Assembly (NCBI RefSeq): GCF_012349115.1
Contig: NZ_PQIG01000063.1
Coordinates: forward strand, 1 to 64,000
DNA: 64,000 nucleotides
Reading direction: 5' to 3'
Source of the DNA: Rhizobium ruizarguesonis
GTDB lineage: Bacteria; Pseudomonadota; Alphaproteobacteria; Rhizobiales; Rhizobiaceae
Shown: positions 20,167 to 28,693 of the stretch, piece by piece
Layout of the letters: the number at the start of each line of letters is the position of its first letter
Numbering within the stretch: position 1 is the first letter of the stretch
Notes under the pieces: model-generated
The model's database searches: none
Seen by the model: only the letters and a program-made list of their open reading frames with translations
Told to the model about the DNA's origin: nothing
Program-made: the position numbers and the translations under genes

Positions 20167-21420
20167 TTAGGCCCATTCGCCCTGCCGCATCACCGCAACC
20201 CGCGAGCCATCCGGCTTGAGGCCGTCGATATCGACCTTGTCCGAGCCGATCATCCAGTCGATATGGATCAGGCTGGAATTGCCGCCCTGCGCCTTGATCT
20301 GTTCCTGGCTCAGTGTCGCGCCATCGAGGAAGCATTTGGAATAGCACTGGCCGAGCGCGATGTGGCACGAGGCGTTTTCGTCGAACAGCGTGTTGTAGAA
20401 CAGGATGCCGCTGGCCGAGATCGGTGAGGAATGCGGCACGAGCGCCACCTCACCGAGCCGGCGCGCGCCCTCGTCGGTATCGAGCACCTTGTTCAAGACC
20501 TCTTCGCCGCGCGAGGCCTTGGCCTCGACGATGCGCCCGCCTTCGAAGCGCACCTGGATATTGTCGATCAGCGTGCCCTGGTGCGAAAGCGGCTTGGTGC
20601 TCGACACATGGCCTTCGACGCGCAGCGCGTGCGGTGTGGTGAACACTTCCTCGGTCGGGATATTCGGATTGCAGGTGATGCCGTTCTTGGCGGTGGACGC
20701 GCCGCCATGCCATTCATGCCCGTCGGCGAGGCCGATCGTCAGGTCGGTGCCCGGTCCCTTGAAATGCAGCGAGGCGAAGCGCTCGCCGTTCAGCCAGGCG
20801 GAGCGCTTGGCAAGATTGGCATTGTGTTCGGTCCAGGCGGCGACAGGATCGCTGACATCGACGCGCGAGGCGGCAAAGATCGCCTTGGCGAGCTTGGCAA
20901 TCGCGATCGGTTCCGGATCGTCGGGGAAGACCACCTTGGCCCAGGACGGGTTGGGATAGGAGACGATGTTCCAGTTGATGTCGAAATTCGAGATCTTCTC
21001 CAGCGCCGGCTTATAGGCGGTGGAGTTGGCGCGATTGGCGCGGCTGACCTTGCCGGCATCCTGCTCGGACAGCAGCATCGGATTGTCGCCGGCGATCGCA
21101 AGACGGGCCGCCCCGTTGGCATAGGCCTTGGCCATGCCCTCGTAGAGCCAGCCGGAGGCGCGGTCGAAGCTCTCGTCGCTGCCATATTGATAGCGCGCCA
21201 GCGTCGTTTCCTCGTCGGAATAGAAGACGCTCACCAGCCCGGCGCCGGCCAGATAGGCATGTTTGGTGATCAGGCGAACGAGCGGCAGCGCCACGACAGG
21301 CGACGTGATCACCAGATCCTGACCCTTCTGCAGCTGCAGCCCGACTTTGACGGCGACTTCCGCAAGCTTTTCCAGCTTGACGGGATCAACGGTGTTCTGG
21401 CTCTGGGGCATGAAAGTCAT
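20167..21420 (-). CDS. M29-family aminopeptidase (AmpS/PepS/T-like)
   Basis: The 417-aa cytosolic metallo-aminopeptidase removes N-terminal residues from peptides using a dinuclear metal site. Family landmarks are the central GLADGHEWHGG loop, the NIPTEEVFTTPH motif (Glu metal ligands), EGHVSSTKPL, and the C-terminal cluster NTLFDENASCHIALGQCYSKC and HIDWMIGSDKVDIDG, which supplies His, Glu and Asp ligands. The length is normal. Either of two in-frame ATGs at 21420 and 21411 could be used, and the first has the better spacing from AGGCAGG. Confidence 0.92.
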   Translation of the reverse strand: MTFMPQSQNTVDPVKLEKLAEVAVKVGLQLQKGQDLVITSPVVALPLVRLITKHAYLAGAGLVSVFYSDEETTLARYQYGSDESFDRASGWLYEGMAKAYANGAARLAIAGDNPMLLSEQDAGKVSRANRANSTAYKPALEKISNFDINWNIVSYPNPSWAKVVFPDDPEPIAIAKLAKAIFAASRVDVSDPVAAWTEHNANLAKRSAWLNGERFASLHFKGPGTDLTIGLADGHEWHGGASTAKNGITCNPNIPTEEVFTTPHALRVEGHVSSTKPLSHQGTLIDNIQVRFEGGRIVEAKASRGEEVLNKVLDTDEGARRLGEVALVPHSSPISASGILFYNTLFDENASCHIALGQCYSKCFLDGATLSQEQIKAQGGNSSLIHIDWMIGSDKVDIDGLKPDGSRVAVMRQGEWA

Positions 21421-21551
21421 GGTTCAACCTGCCTTCTGTCATCGACGGTGTGAGGCTGGAAGACTTAGACCCGTTTGCGGCGAAAATGAAGCGCTCCGCT
21501 GCCGAATTGAAGCGGCCGGATTAGATGTCCGGCCGGCTGGGTGGGCGGGCT

Positions 21552-22235
21552 TTAAGCGGCCGCAGGCAGCCTGAGCAGGATCGAGTTATGCTTCTCGAGA
21601 AATTCCGTCAGCCGTTGCGAATAATCCGCGCCAACGGCGGCCTGGACGCTCGCCCGCTCGGAGAGCGCCTTGCGCCAGCGCGCCACCCGCTCAAGCCCTT
21701 CGAAGATGCCGCTGTCGCCGAGCGTGTCGAAGAGATCGAAATACCGAAAGACCGGTGCAAAGACAGCATCGACGAGACTGAAGTCGTTGCCGGCAAAATA
21801 CGGCCCATCCGTCAGCACGTTCTCGACAGTCGCGAACTTGGAGATAAGCGACTTGCGCTTGGCCTCGAGTTGCGCGGCATCCTGCGCCGTCTCGTAACCC
21901 CAGAGATCGGAAAGCACGGATGAGCCGAATTCCATCCAGCCGCGATGGCGGGCACGCGTCAGCGCGTCTTTCGGATGCAGCGCGACGCCCGGCTGCGTTT
22001 CCTCCAGATATTCGCAGATGACGCTGCTTTCGAACAGCACGGCCTGGCTGCCGTCTTCCTCCTCGATCCGCAGCAGCGGCACCTTGCCGAGCGGCGAGAT
22101 CTGCAGGAACCAGTCGGGCTTGTCGGCAAGATCGATGTTGATGCGCTCGAAGGGCACGCCCTTTTCGAGCAGTGCGATCGCGGCGCGCTGCACATAGGGG
22201 CAGAGATGATGGCTGATGAGGGTAAGCTTGCTCAT
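21552..22235 (-). CDS. Glutathione S-transferase family protein
   Basis: The 227-aa protein has an N-terminal thioredoxin-like domain. It shows SHHLCPYVQRAAIALLEKG, with a Cys-Pro active-site type as in omega-like GSTs, and the PLGKVPLL cis-Pro loop and ESSVICEYLEE glutathione site. An all-helical C-terminal domain (about 95-215) follows. TAAGGAG precedes the start. It is divergent from a MarR-family gene, with two matching palindromes between them, so repression by that MarR protein is likely. Its substrate is probably a xenobiotic or an oxidised thiol. Confidence 0.88.
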   Translation of the reverse strand: MSKLTLISHHLCPYVQRAAIALLEKGVPFERINIDLADKPDWFLQISPLGKVPLLRIEEEDGSQAVLFESSVICEYLEETQPGVALHPKDALTRARHRGWMEFGSSVLSDLWGYETAQDAAQLEAKRKSLISKFATVENVLTDGPYFAGNDFSLVDAVFAPVFRYFDLFDTLGDSGIFEGLERVARWRKALSERASVQAAVGADYSQRLTEFLEKHNSILLRLPAAA

Positions 22236-22258
22236 GGCGGTCTCCTTAGCAATGACGA

Positions 22259-22276
22259 TAGATGTAAATGCATCTA
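22259..22276. promoter_or_regulatory. Candidate MarR operator 1
   Basis: The 18-bp inverted repeat has perfect TAGATG/CATCTA arms. It lies 24 bp upstream of the GST start and is followed 43 bp later by a second copy. Confidence 0.6.
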
Positions 22277-22301
22277 ATATCGCTTGCGGCGGAATTCAAG
22301 A

Positions 22302-22319
22302 TAGATGTAATTGCATTTA
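22302..22319. promoter_or_regulatory. Candidate MarR operator 2
   Basis: TAGATGTAATTGCATTTA has near-palindromic halves (7 of 9) and matches operator 1 strongly. Its last base is the first base of the preferred MarR start codon, so a bound repressor would block initiation of its own gene. Confidence 0.6.
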
Positions 22320-22762
22320 TGTCTGAAGAAATGCCGAATCCGAGCGAAGCGGTCACCTCTGCCTGGACGAGCATCATGCGCGCCCGCGAGCGGCTGCTCG
22401 CTGCGATCGAAGCCGACCTGAAGGCGGCCGGCATGCCGCCGCTTGCGTGGTATGACGTGCTTTGGGAATTGGCGCGCTCGCAAGATGGCATGCTACGCCC
22501 CTACGAGATCGAAGAGCGGACATTGCTGGCTCAGTATAATCTTTCCCGGCTGATCGATCGGTTGGAAAATGAGGGCTTAGTCCGGCGCGAGGCCTTCGCT
22601 GAAGATGGGCGCGGCCGTTGGGTGGTGATCACTGATGCCGGCCGAAAGCTTCGCGAGCGCATGTGGACCGTCTATGCCGGATCGATCGAGACCCATATCG
22701 GCTGCAAGCTTGCCAAAAACGAGGCGAAGACGATCGCCGGCCTGCTCGACCGCTTCCTCTAG
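22319..22762 (+). CDS. MarR-family transcriptional regulator
   Basis: The 147-aa winged-helix regulator has the MarR DNA-recognition part EIEERTLLAQYNLSRLIDRLENEGLVRREAFAEDGRGRWVVITDAGRKL (recognition helix and wing) between flanking dimerisation helices. It is divergent from the GST gene and separated by two similar palindromes. It probably represses itself and the GST until a small lipophilic ligand binds. The start is uncertain. ATG at 22319 is preferred, but neither it nor the upstream ATG at 22268 has a clear Shine-Dalgarno sequence. The mRNA may be leaderless. Confidence 0.88.
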   Translation: MSEEMPNPSEAVTSAWTSIMRARERLLAAIEADLKAAGMPPLAWYDVLWELARSQDGMLRPYEIEERTLLAQYNLSRLIDRLENEGLVRREAFAEDGRGRWVVITDAGRKLRERMWTVYAGSIETHIGCKLAKNEAKTIAGLLDRFL

Positions 22763-22774
22763 ATTCGACTGTAA

Positions 22775-22822
22775 GAGCATGATGCCATCCGAAAACCGCC
22801 TACACTTTTCGGCATCATGCTC
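22775..22822 (-). repeat. Palindromic intergenic element, copy B (inverted relative to copy A)
   Basis: The 12-bp arms (22775-22786 and 22811-22822) are perfectly complementary. Its reverse complement matches 8590-8637 except at a few central and sub-terminal bases. It lies between the converging MarR and ybaK genes and could also serve as a bidirectional terminator. Confidence 0.8.
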
Positions 22823-22825
22823 CGA

Positions 22826-23299
22826 TCAGGCAATCATCGGCGCGGCGACAGCCTTCAGCGCCTTCAACGCATCCTTCGGATCGAGCCGCACCTGCAGCCC
22901 GCGCTGCCCGCCATTGATATAGACGAGCGGTTCGCCAAGCGCGGCCTCCTCGATCGCCGTCGGCACGGTCTTCTTCTGGCCGAAAGGGCTGATGCCGCCG
23001 ACATGATAGCCCGTCAGCCGTTCGGCATCGGCAGGCTTCATCATGTTGGCCGATTTGCCGTGAAAGGCGCTGGCGAGCTTCTTCATGCTGACCTCGCGAT
23101 CCGACGGCACGACGACGCAGACCGGTTTGCCGTCCACCTCCGCCATCAGCGTCTTCAGCACGCGATGCGGCGCTTCGCCCAGCGCTTCTGCCGCCTGCAG
23201 CCCGACGCGCTCGGCATTGGGGTCGTAGTCATAGGTATGGACCGTGAAGGCGATGCCCGCCTGCGAAAGAAGCTGTGTCGCGCGCGTGGTCTTGGACAT
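22826..23299 (-). CDS. ybaK: Cys-tRNA(Pro) deacylase (YbaK/EbsC)
   Basis: The 157-aa trans-editing protein hydrolyses Cys-tRNA-Pro made by mistake by ProRS. YbaK features visible are TRATQLLSQAGIAFTVHTYDYD, HRVLKTLMAEVDGKPVCVVVP with the conserved Lys, KSANMMKPADAERLTGYHVGGISPFG, and a closing YINGGQRGLQVRLDP. The ATG at 23299 follows GAGGGA, and an upstream ATG at 23320 would add seven residues. It is 32 nt downstream of the ArsC-like gene, probably co-transcribed. Confidence 0.92.
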   Translation of the reverse strand: MSKTTRATQLLSQAGIAFTVHTYDYDPNAERVGLQAAEALGEAPHRVLKTLMAEVDGKPVCVVVPSDREVSMKKLASAFHGKSANMMKPADAERLTGYHVGGISPFGQKKTVPTAIEEAALGEPLVYINGGQRGLQVRLDPKDALKALKAVAAPMIA

Positions 23300-23331
23300 C
23301 TCTTTCCCTCGTGAGTTCACTCGGCCGCCTG

Positions 23332-23682
23332 TCAGCCGCCGAAGGCACCGGCGTAAATCTCCGGCTTGAAGCCGATCAGCAATTTCCCCTTTGCCTCCAG
23401 CACCGGCCGCCTGATCATCGACGGTTGGTCGAGCATCAGCGCGATCGCTTTCTCCCGGGTGAGGTTCTCGCGCTCCGCATCGGGCAATTTGCGGAAGGTG
23501 GTGCCGGCGCGATTGAGCACGGTGTCGAGGCCGGCCTGGTCGATCCAGGCTTCGAGATGGGTGCGGTCGATACCGAGCGCCTTGTAATCATGAAACTCAT
23601 AGGCGACGCCGTGTTCTTCCAGCCAGTTGCGGGCCTTCTTCATCGTGTCGCAATTCTTGATGCCATAGATGGTGATGGCCAT
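23332..23682 (-). CDS. ArsC/Spx-like reductase family protein (YffB type)
   Basis: The 116-aa protein has a thioredoxin-fold N terminus with a single redox Cys (YGIKNCDTMKKARNWLEEHG), YEFHDYKALG, and the C-terminal DQPSMIRRPVLE motif with the conserved Arg-Pro. These define the ArsC family. It matches YffB-like proteins more than true arsenate reductases, and no ars gene is present nearby, so an arsenic role is not supported. It may act as a glutathione-dependent thiol reductase. Confidence 0.88.
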   Translation of the reverse strand: MAITIYGIKNCDTMKKARNWLEEHGVAYEFHDYKALGIDRTHLEAWIDQAGLDTVLNRAGTTFRKLPDAERENLTREKAIALMLDQPSMIRRPVLEAKGKLLIGFKPEIYAGAFGG

Positions 23683-23802
23683 GCCCGATCGATCTCCCTG
23701 TGATGGCGCGAGATAACATGCACGAAGGCCGGCGCAAACGCCGTGCGACGTTTTATCCCCCGAGCGCCTCGACGATCGAGGCAGACAAAGCCGGCCTGTG
23801 GC

Positions 23803-24864
23803 TCAATTCTCCAGCGTGCCGGCCTTGCGCGAAGCCTTGCTGGGTTCGTCGCAGGCGATCTTCATCAGGTCGCCGCGCCGCCGCACCAGCCGGTCGGATG
23901 TTCGTGTCAGGATCAGCCCATCCTGCGGCGCGGTGAGCTCGATGCTGCCGCCCGGCTGCCCTGGCCGGGTGATGATTGTCACTAGGCGGTCGCCTTCCGC
24001 AATCCTCTCGCCGATATTGCGATGAAAGAGCACGGCTCCGCCTTCCGGAGCGCGGATGATCTCGACATTGTCGAGCGGCACGGCCGGACCGGAAAATGCC
24101 GTTGCCGCCGGCTTTTCGTCACCGACGATCCCCCGTGCCGCGAGGAAACGCCAGAGCCCGTCGGCGTCTTTTTTCGCCAAGACCGGATCGACGTCGCGCT
24201 TGCCGCGCAGCTCGACGGTGACGGAGAGTCTGCCGGGCAGCTCGAATAGGCGTTCGCCGGGAACTTCATATTTCCATGCAAAGCCGACGGCCTCCTCGAA
24301 GGCCGAGCTTTCGCCATCCGAAAGCAGCACGGCCCCCATGTCGAGTGCAGCGGCGAGATCGGCCGCCTCCGGCCAGAAGGCCTCGTCGATATAGGCATAT
24401 TGCAGCGATTCATCGTCGCAATGCAGGTCAAGCACGAGATCGGCCCCGAGCGCCAAATGCAGCAGCTGTCGCTTCAATCTGTCGGTAGCCGGATAATCGT
24501 CGAGGTCTTCGATCAGCGTCGGGCGATCGGCCAGGGAGATTAGCGGAAAGTCCCGGTTGAAATTGGTGCGCGAACCCAAGTCGAAACGGCCCTGCAATTC
24601 GCCGAAATGCGATTGCGCCGCACCGATCGGATTGGCCTGCGGCACGATGGTGATGTCGCCCGCGATCTCTCCCTGGTTTTCTGCCTGCCGCAGCCTTTCG
24701 CAAAGGAAATGCAGCAGCACCGTTCCAGGCAGCTCGCCGGCATGCAGTGCCGCCTGGATATAGGTCTTCGGCGCCTTCGGATCGCCGCCCTTAAAGCGCA
24801 GCACCGGCAGCCGCCACTCCGTTCCCGATGTATCGCCGGGGATGATGATCTCTGAAACGTCCAT
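23803..24864 (-). CDS. Succinylglutamate desuccinylase/aspartoacylase-family hydrolase
   Basis: The 353-aa zinc hydrolase has the H-x-x-E metal motif in AALHAGELPG (His41, Glu44) and a third ligand in DLHCDDES (His148). The substrate carboxylate-binding NFNRDFP segment lies at about 101-107. A C-terminal beta domain (about 270-353) contains APEGGAVLFHRNIGERIAEGDRL, like a biotinyl-type hammerhead. The family cleaves N-acyl amino acids, and the exact substrate is unknown. The ATG at 24864 is preferred over 24891, as the extra residues look non-native. Confidence 0.85.
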   Translation of the reverse strand: MDVSEIIIPGDTSGTEWRLPVLRFKGGDPKAPKTYIQAALHAGELPGTVLLHFLCERLRQAENQGEIAGDITIVPQANPIGAAQSHFGELQGRFDLGSRTNFNRDFPLISLADRPTLIEDLDDYPATDRLKRQLLHLALGADLVLDLHCDDESLQYAYIDEAFWPEAADLAAALDMGAVLLSDGESSAFEEAVGFAWKYEVPGERLFELPGRLSVTVELRGKRDVDPVLAKKDADGLWRFLAARGIVGDEKPAATAFSGPAVPLDNVEIIRAPEGGAVLFHRNIGERIAEGDRLVTIITRPGQPGGSIELTAPQDGLILTRTSDRLVRRRGDLMKIACDEPSKASRKAGTLEN

Positions 24865-24955
24865 GCTGATTTCGCTTCCCGTGTGCAACACCTGAACGAG
24901 CTTTATGCGCAGAAGCTGGGCAAGCGCAAGCCGCGGCCAAGGGCATCAGCCTGCC

Positions 24956-25555
24956 TTAACCGAGCAGTGGCCAGCGATCGATAATCCGATGTTCGGCTTT
25001 TCCGAGAACACTGTGGATGAGCAGGAACTCCGACGCCGTCCATGAAACGGGTGTGTCGAGGGTCGTCGGCGGCATGGCTTTGCGGTCGTAGAGCAGCGTC
25101 ATATGTGGCGTGAAATCGCGGCTGATATTGTGCCGCAATCCGGCATTGTGCATGCCGACGCCCAGTTGGACATGCACCCGGGTGAGCGGTTTCCGTCCGC
25201 CCTCGCCGCAAAGCACAAGCGCTCGCGCCTGCGGGAATCGCATGATCCGGTCAAAGGTCATCGCGAATGGCGCACTCTCGACCGTGGCGCCGGCCTGTCG
25301 TGCCGCGAAGACCACATCCTCCGGCAGCTTCGGATAGTCACCGACCCAGATGATCGACACATGCAATGTCGTCAGGCGCGGCATCCCGGAAAGGGAGAAG
25401 GCTCGACGATAGTCATCGGCGATTGCGACCGCCTGCTGCTCGACGGCATCAGGAGGACAGAGCGCAAAGAAAAGTCGGTGTCCGCTGACGTAGCTTTCGT
25501 TCCGCCGTCCGCGACCATTTTTGTCGTCTCCGAATTCGAAGGGCATCTGGTTCAT
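24956..25555 (-). CDS. 2H phosphoesterase / 2'-5' RNA ligase-like protein
   Basis: The 199-aa protein has the two H-x-(S/T) motifs of the LigT superfamily, HVS at residues 65-67 and HMT at 151-153, each after a hydrophobic strand. Such enzymes hydrolyse 2',3'-cyclic phosphates or join 2'-5' RNA ends; the biological substrate is generally unknown. The first 24 residues are polar and may be an extension. The 282 bp to its right (25556-25837) show no gene or strong structure. Confidence 0.85.
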   Translation of the reverse strand: MNQMPFEFGDDKNGRGRRNESYVSGHRLFFALCPPDAVEQQAVAIADDYRRAFSLSGMPRLTTLHVSIIWVGDYPKLPEDVVFAARQAGATVESAPFAMTFDRIMRFPQARALVLCGEGGRKPLTRVHVQLGVGMHNAGLRHNISRDFTPHMTLLYDRKAMPPTTLDTPVSWTASEFLLIHSVLGKAEHRIIDRWPLLG

Positions 25556-25837
25556 AGAGTTTCAGGTCGTCATGACCCGCCTCGTCGTTTTCAAAACGCG
25601 ACGAAGATACTCTGCAAGGAAGCAACATCAAGAACAAAAAGAGAACATAATTTCCCGATAGGCTCGGCGTCACACTCATCCGAACCGTCGCCCCAGGAGG
25701 GGCTGACATGGAGGTTCGGGCGACGGTGCGGGGCGCATCGCGATCTTTCCTGAAAGCCCGGCGCGCGCAAGAAACGGGTTGAAACAGCGGCCGTCCCATA
25801 CGATTTTGAGGGCAATCGAAAACGCGGAGGCTGTGTC

Positions 25838-26401
25838 ATGGCTGAGACCATACACCACTATCTCATCTTCGAAACCGCAGGTGGTTTCTGCGGCATCGCC
25901 TGGAGCGACGCCGGCATCACCCGCTTCCAACTGCCGACCAAATCAGCGGAAGCGACCGAACGGCTGCTGTTGCGCCGCCTGCCGGATGCCGAAGCCGGCG
26001 CACCGACGCCTGCCGTGCTGGAAACGGTCGCCGCCGTGAAACGCTACTTCCACGGCGAGGAAACGGATTTTTCCGGCGTCGAACTCGATCTTGCCGGCCA
26101 GGATACCTTCTTTCGGGATATTTATGCGGCGGCAAGGCGTGTCGGCTGGGGCCGCACCACCACCTACGGTGCGCTGGCGAAGGAACTCGGCGTCGGGCCG
26201 GAAGCCGCCCGCGACGTCGGCCAGGCGATGGCGAAGAACCCGGTCGCTCTGATCATTCCCTGCCACCGGGTGCTTGCGGCCGGCGGCAAGATCGGCGGCT
26301 TCTCCGCTCCCGGCGGTTCGTCATCGAAGGCCCGCATGCTGGAGCTCGAAGGCGTCAACCTCGCCCCGCCGCCGCCTGCCCAGCAGTCGCTGGGGTTTTA
26401 G
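25838..26401 (+). CDS. Methylated-DNA-protein cysteine S-methyltransferase (O6-alkylguanine repair)
   Basis: The 187-aa suicide repair enzyme transfers alkyl groups from O6-alkylguanine in DNA to its own Cys142 in the IPCHRVLAAGGKIGGFS active-site motif. The C-terminal DNA-binding domain has GWGRTTTYGALAKELG with the helix-turn-helix and Tyr, and the N-terminal domain (about 1-85) is the variable part. No AraC-like Ada module is fused, so it is Ogt-type. It stands alone with its own upstream region. Confidence 0.93.
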   Translation: MAETIHHYLIFETAGGFCGIAWSDAGITRFQLPTKSAEATERLLLRRLPDAEAGAPTPAVLETVAAVKRYFHGEETDFSGVELDLAGQDTFFRDIYAAARRVGWGRTTTYGALAKELGVGPEAARDVGQAMAKNPVALIIPCHRVLAAGGKIGGFSAPGGSSSKARMLELEGVNLAPPPPAQQSLGF

Positions 26402-26426
26402 GCGGCGGAGACTTTTTTCGTTTTCC

Positions 26427-26493
26427 GCAATTTCCGGCAAAATCGCTTCGCGCTTTGCCTGGCAAAACCGCTCTACACTTTTGCTGGAATTGC
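26427..26493 (+). repeat. Related palindromic repeat with GCAATTCC-type ends
   Basis: GCAATTTCCGGCAAAA at 26427 pairs, with one extra base, with TTTTGCTGGAATTGC ending at 26493. The inner CAAAACCGCT...ACACTTTT part resembles the core of the elements at 8589 and 22775. It is a possible diverged relative of that family and lies between converging genes. Confidence 0.55.
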
Positions 26494-26513
26494 TTTGGCG
26501 GGGTCTCAGCCGA

Positions 26514-27248
26514 TCAATGCGGGCTGGCTGTCGGCCGGATGATGATCTCGCTGACATCGACGTCGTCAGGCTGGCTGACGGCGTAGAGGATCGAATTGGC
26601 GATGGCCTCAGGGCTGATGGTGATCGCCCTGAAAGCCTTCATGGCGTCCCGCGCGGTCGGATCGGTGATCGTCTCGGCCAGTTCCGATGTCGTCGTGCCG
26701 GGAGAGATGACGGTCACGCGGATACGATCGGTCTCCTGCCGCAATCCGTCCGAGATCGCCCGCACCGCAAATTTCGTCGCGCAATAGACGGCGGCCGTCG
26801 GCGAGACGCTGTGGCCGCCGATCGAAGACAGGTTGATGATCTGCCCTGATCCCTGCGCCTTCATGATCGGAAGCGCCGCCGCGATGCCATAGAGAACGCC
26901 CTTGATGTTGACGTCGACCATCCGGTCCCACTCCTCGACCTTGAGAGCCTCGAGCGGCGACAGCGGCATGACGCCGGCATTGTTGACGATCACGTCCAGC
27001 CGGCCGAATTCGGACCTGGCAAAGCCCGCGAAGGCCTCCACCTGGGAACGATCGGTGACGTCAAGCTTTCGCAGGCGCACCGACCCACCCTTTGCCGCGA
27101 TGTCGCCTGCGAGTTCCTCCAGCCGCTCGGTGCGGCGTGCGCCGATCACGATATGGGCGCCTGCGGCAGCCAGCACCTTTGCCGCCGCCTCTCCGATGCC
27201 GCTGCTGGCTCCGGTGATGGCAATGACTTTTCCTTCGATATCAGACAT
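26514..27248 (-). CDS. Short-chain dehydrogenase/reductase
   Basis: The 244-aa classical SDR has the cofactor motif TGASSGIGEAAA (residues about 10-21), NNAGVMPLSP, a catalytic Ser in INLSSIGGHSV and YCATK for the Tyr and Lys. It probably uses NADP(H), judged from the ARRTER stretch after the second strand. It is of the YdfG/serine-3-dehydrogenase type. The start at 27248 follows GGAG. It is the last gene of a minus-strand set (SDR, SDR, Atu4866-like), opposite the LysR gene at 28694. Confidence 0.9.
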   Translation of the reverse strand: MSDIEGKVIAITGASSGIGEAAAKVLAAAGAHIVIGARRTERLEELAGDIAAKGGSVRLRKLDVTDRSQVEAFAGFARSEFGRLDVIVNNAGVMPLSPLEALKVEEWDRMVDVNIKGVLYGIAAALPIMKAQGSGQIINLSSIGGHSVSPTAAVYCATKFAVRAISDGLRQETDRIRVTVISPGTTTSELAETITDPTARDAMKAFRAITISPEAIANSILYAVSQPDDVDVSEIIIRPTASPH

Positions 27249-27304
27249 TTCAAGCTCCATTTGCACGCCGCTCGCCTGGCGATGCGACTGAGGTTTCTTG
27301 GTAT

Positions 27305-28147
27305 TCAGCTGGGGAAATCGGCGCTGAGCGTCGTCTCCGCCCAGGCGTCGAAGTTTGCGCGCAGCGCATCGAGCCGTTCGCGGGCGATCTTCAGGGCAGG
27401 TGCGCCGAGCAGCAGGCGCAGCGGCGGTTCGTCCGCCTCGAACGCCGATATGATCGCGGTTGCCGCGCGCGCGGGATCGCCCGGCTGGTTGCCGGAGATC
27501 GAGCGGGTGGCCTGGCGCCGCTTGCCGGATGTTTCGGCATAGTCTTCGATGATCGTGCGGGATTCGACCATCGACCGGCCGGCCCAATCCGTGCGGAAGG
27601 CGCCCGGTTCGAGGATCGTCACATCGATGCCGAGCGGCCTGAGCTCATGGGAAAGCGATTCCGATAGGGCTTCGACCGCGAACTTGGTGGCATGGTAGTA
27701 GCCGGTTGCGGCAAAAGCGACGAGCCCGCCAAGTGAGGAGACGTTGAAGATATGCCCTTGCCGGCGTCGGCGCATGCCCGGCAGAACCTGCTTGGTGACA
27801 TCTATCAGTCCGAAGACATTGGTCTCGAACTGGGCGCGTATCTCGGCATCGTCGCCCTCTTCGATCGCCGAGAGGTAACCGTAGCCGGCATTGTTGACGA
27901 GGACGTCGATCGCACCGAAATGCGTTTCGGCGTCACGAACCGCGCCGGCGATGGAGCGGCTGTCTGTCACATCGAGTGCAAGGGCAAGCGCGCGGTCGCC
28001 GTGTTGTGCCGTGAGATCTGCCAGGGTCTCGGGTCTGCGCGCTGTAACAGCGGCGCGCCAGCCACGGGCCAGCACGGCTTCGGCGAGTGCCCGGCCGAGC
28101 CCGGACGATGCGCCGGTGATGAACCAGATGGGTGTTGGGGAAGACAT
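27305..28147 (-). CDS. Short-chain dehydrogenase/reductase
   Basis: The 280-aa SDR has TGASSGLGRALAEA, NNAGYGYLSAIEEGDD, a catalytic Ser in FNVSSLGGLVAF, and YHATK with Tyr and Lys. The length and C-terminal GDPARAATAIISA segment are typical of the many 'oxidoreductase' SDRs of rhizobia, with no assigned substrate. I used the ATG at 28147, which is 8 nt from AAGGA, rather than the ATG at 28156 lying within the ribosome site. It precedes the second SDR gene by 56 nt. Confidence 0.9.
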   Translation of the reverse strand: MSSPTPIWFITGASSGLGRALAEAVLARGWRAAVTARRPETLADLTAQHGDRALALALDVTDSRSIAGAVRDAETHFGAIDVLVNNAGYGYLSAIEEGDDAEIRAQFETNVFGLIDVTKQVLPGMRRRRQGHIFNVSSLGGLVAFAATGYYHATKFAVEALSESLSHELRPLGIDVTILEPGAFRTDWAGRSMVESRTIIEDYAETSGKRRQATRSISGNQPGDPARAATAIISAFEADEPPLRLLLGAPALKIARERLDALRANFDAWAETTLSADFPS

Positions 28148-28214
28148 GATCGTCATCCTTTCCGGCCGGCAAACGCGGCCTTCTCCTGTGTGGTGTTGCC
28201 TTTCAGGCGGTACG

Positions 28215-28586
28215 TCATCTGCGCCGAAGCACCATGCCGCCATGATGGAGGGTATCGCCGTCGACGAAATCGCCGTCGGCTGTGAAGCCCGTGTCATCCC
28301 AATATTCGATGTGGCTTCCGGTGACGTCGTAGCGTCCCCGGTAGGCGCTTTCCCGGCTGCCACGGGCTTCGTCGTAACGACCATTGGGCAGAAGTTCGTG
28401 GCGGACGCGGCCATCATCCGTTACCCACATGCCGACATAGGGATGTTGCTGCATCGTGTTCTCGCTTGTTTGTTGCTGCTGATCTCGGTCGTTCACGGCA
28501 TCGGTGGCGGACGAACTGGTCGCCGTGCCAGCCAGAGTGACCGCCGTGAAAAGCTGCAGGACCGGGCTTTTGAAAATCCTTCGCAT
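28215..28586 (-). CDS. Atu4866-family small exported protein
   Basis: The 123-aa protein has an N-terminal signal-like stretch (residues 1-28) and then a compact beta-rich domain matching the Agrobacterium Atu4866 family. That domain shows YVGMWVTDDGRVRHELLPNGRYDEARG, YRGRYDVTGSHIEYWDDTGFTADGDF and LHHGGMVLRR. The fold is a small lipocalin-like barrel and its function is unknown. In related genomes such genes commonly neighbour SDR and LysR genes, as here. It heads the minus-strand set across from the LysR gene at 28694. Confidence 0.8.
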   Translation of the reverse strand: MRRIFKSPVLQLFTAVTLAGTATSSSATDAVNDRDQQQQTSENTMQQHPYVGMWVTDDGRVRHELLPNGRYDEARGSRESAYRGRYDVTGSHIEYWDDTGFTADGDFVDGDTLHHGGMVLRRR

Positions 28587-28693
28587 TGCCTTGCCTTTCG
28601 AAGCCTTGCGTTGATCTCGACTTGAAAGATAGCGTGCCCATCTGCGACGATTAAGTTGCTAATCCAGGATGCCTTGGTTAGAAATGCTAACCA

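Noticed and set aside
23332..23682. Arsenate reductase of an ars operon
   Set aside because: The fold is ArsC-like, but no arsR, arsB or acr3 gene is near and the motifs fit the YffB-like group.
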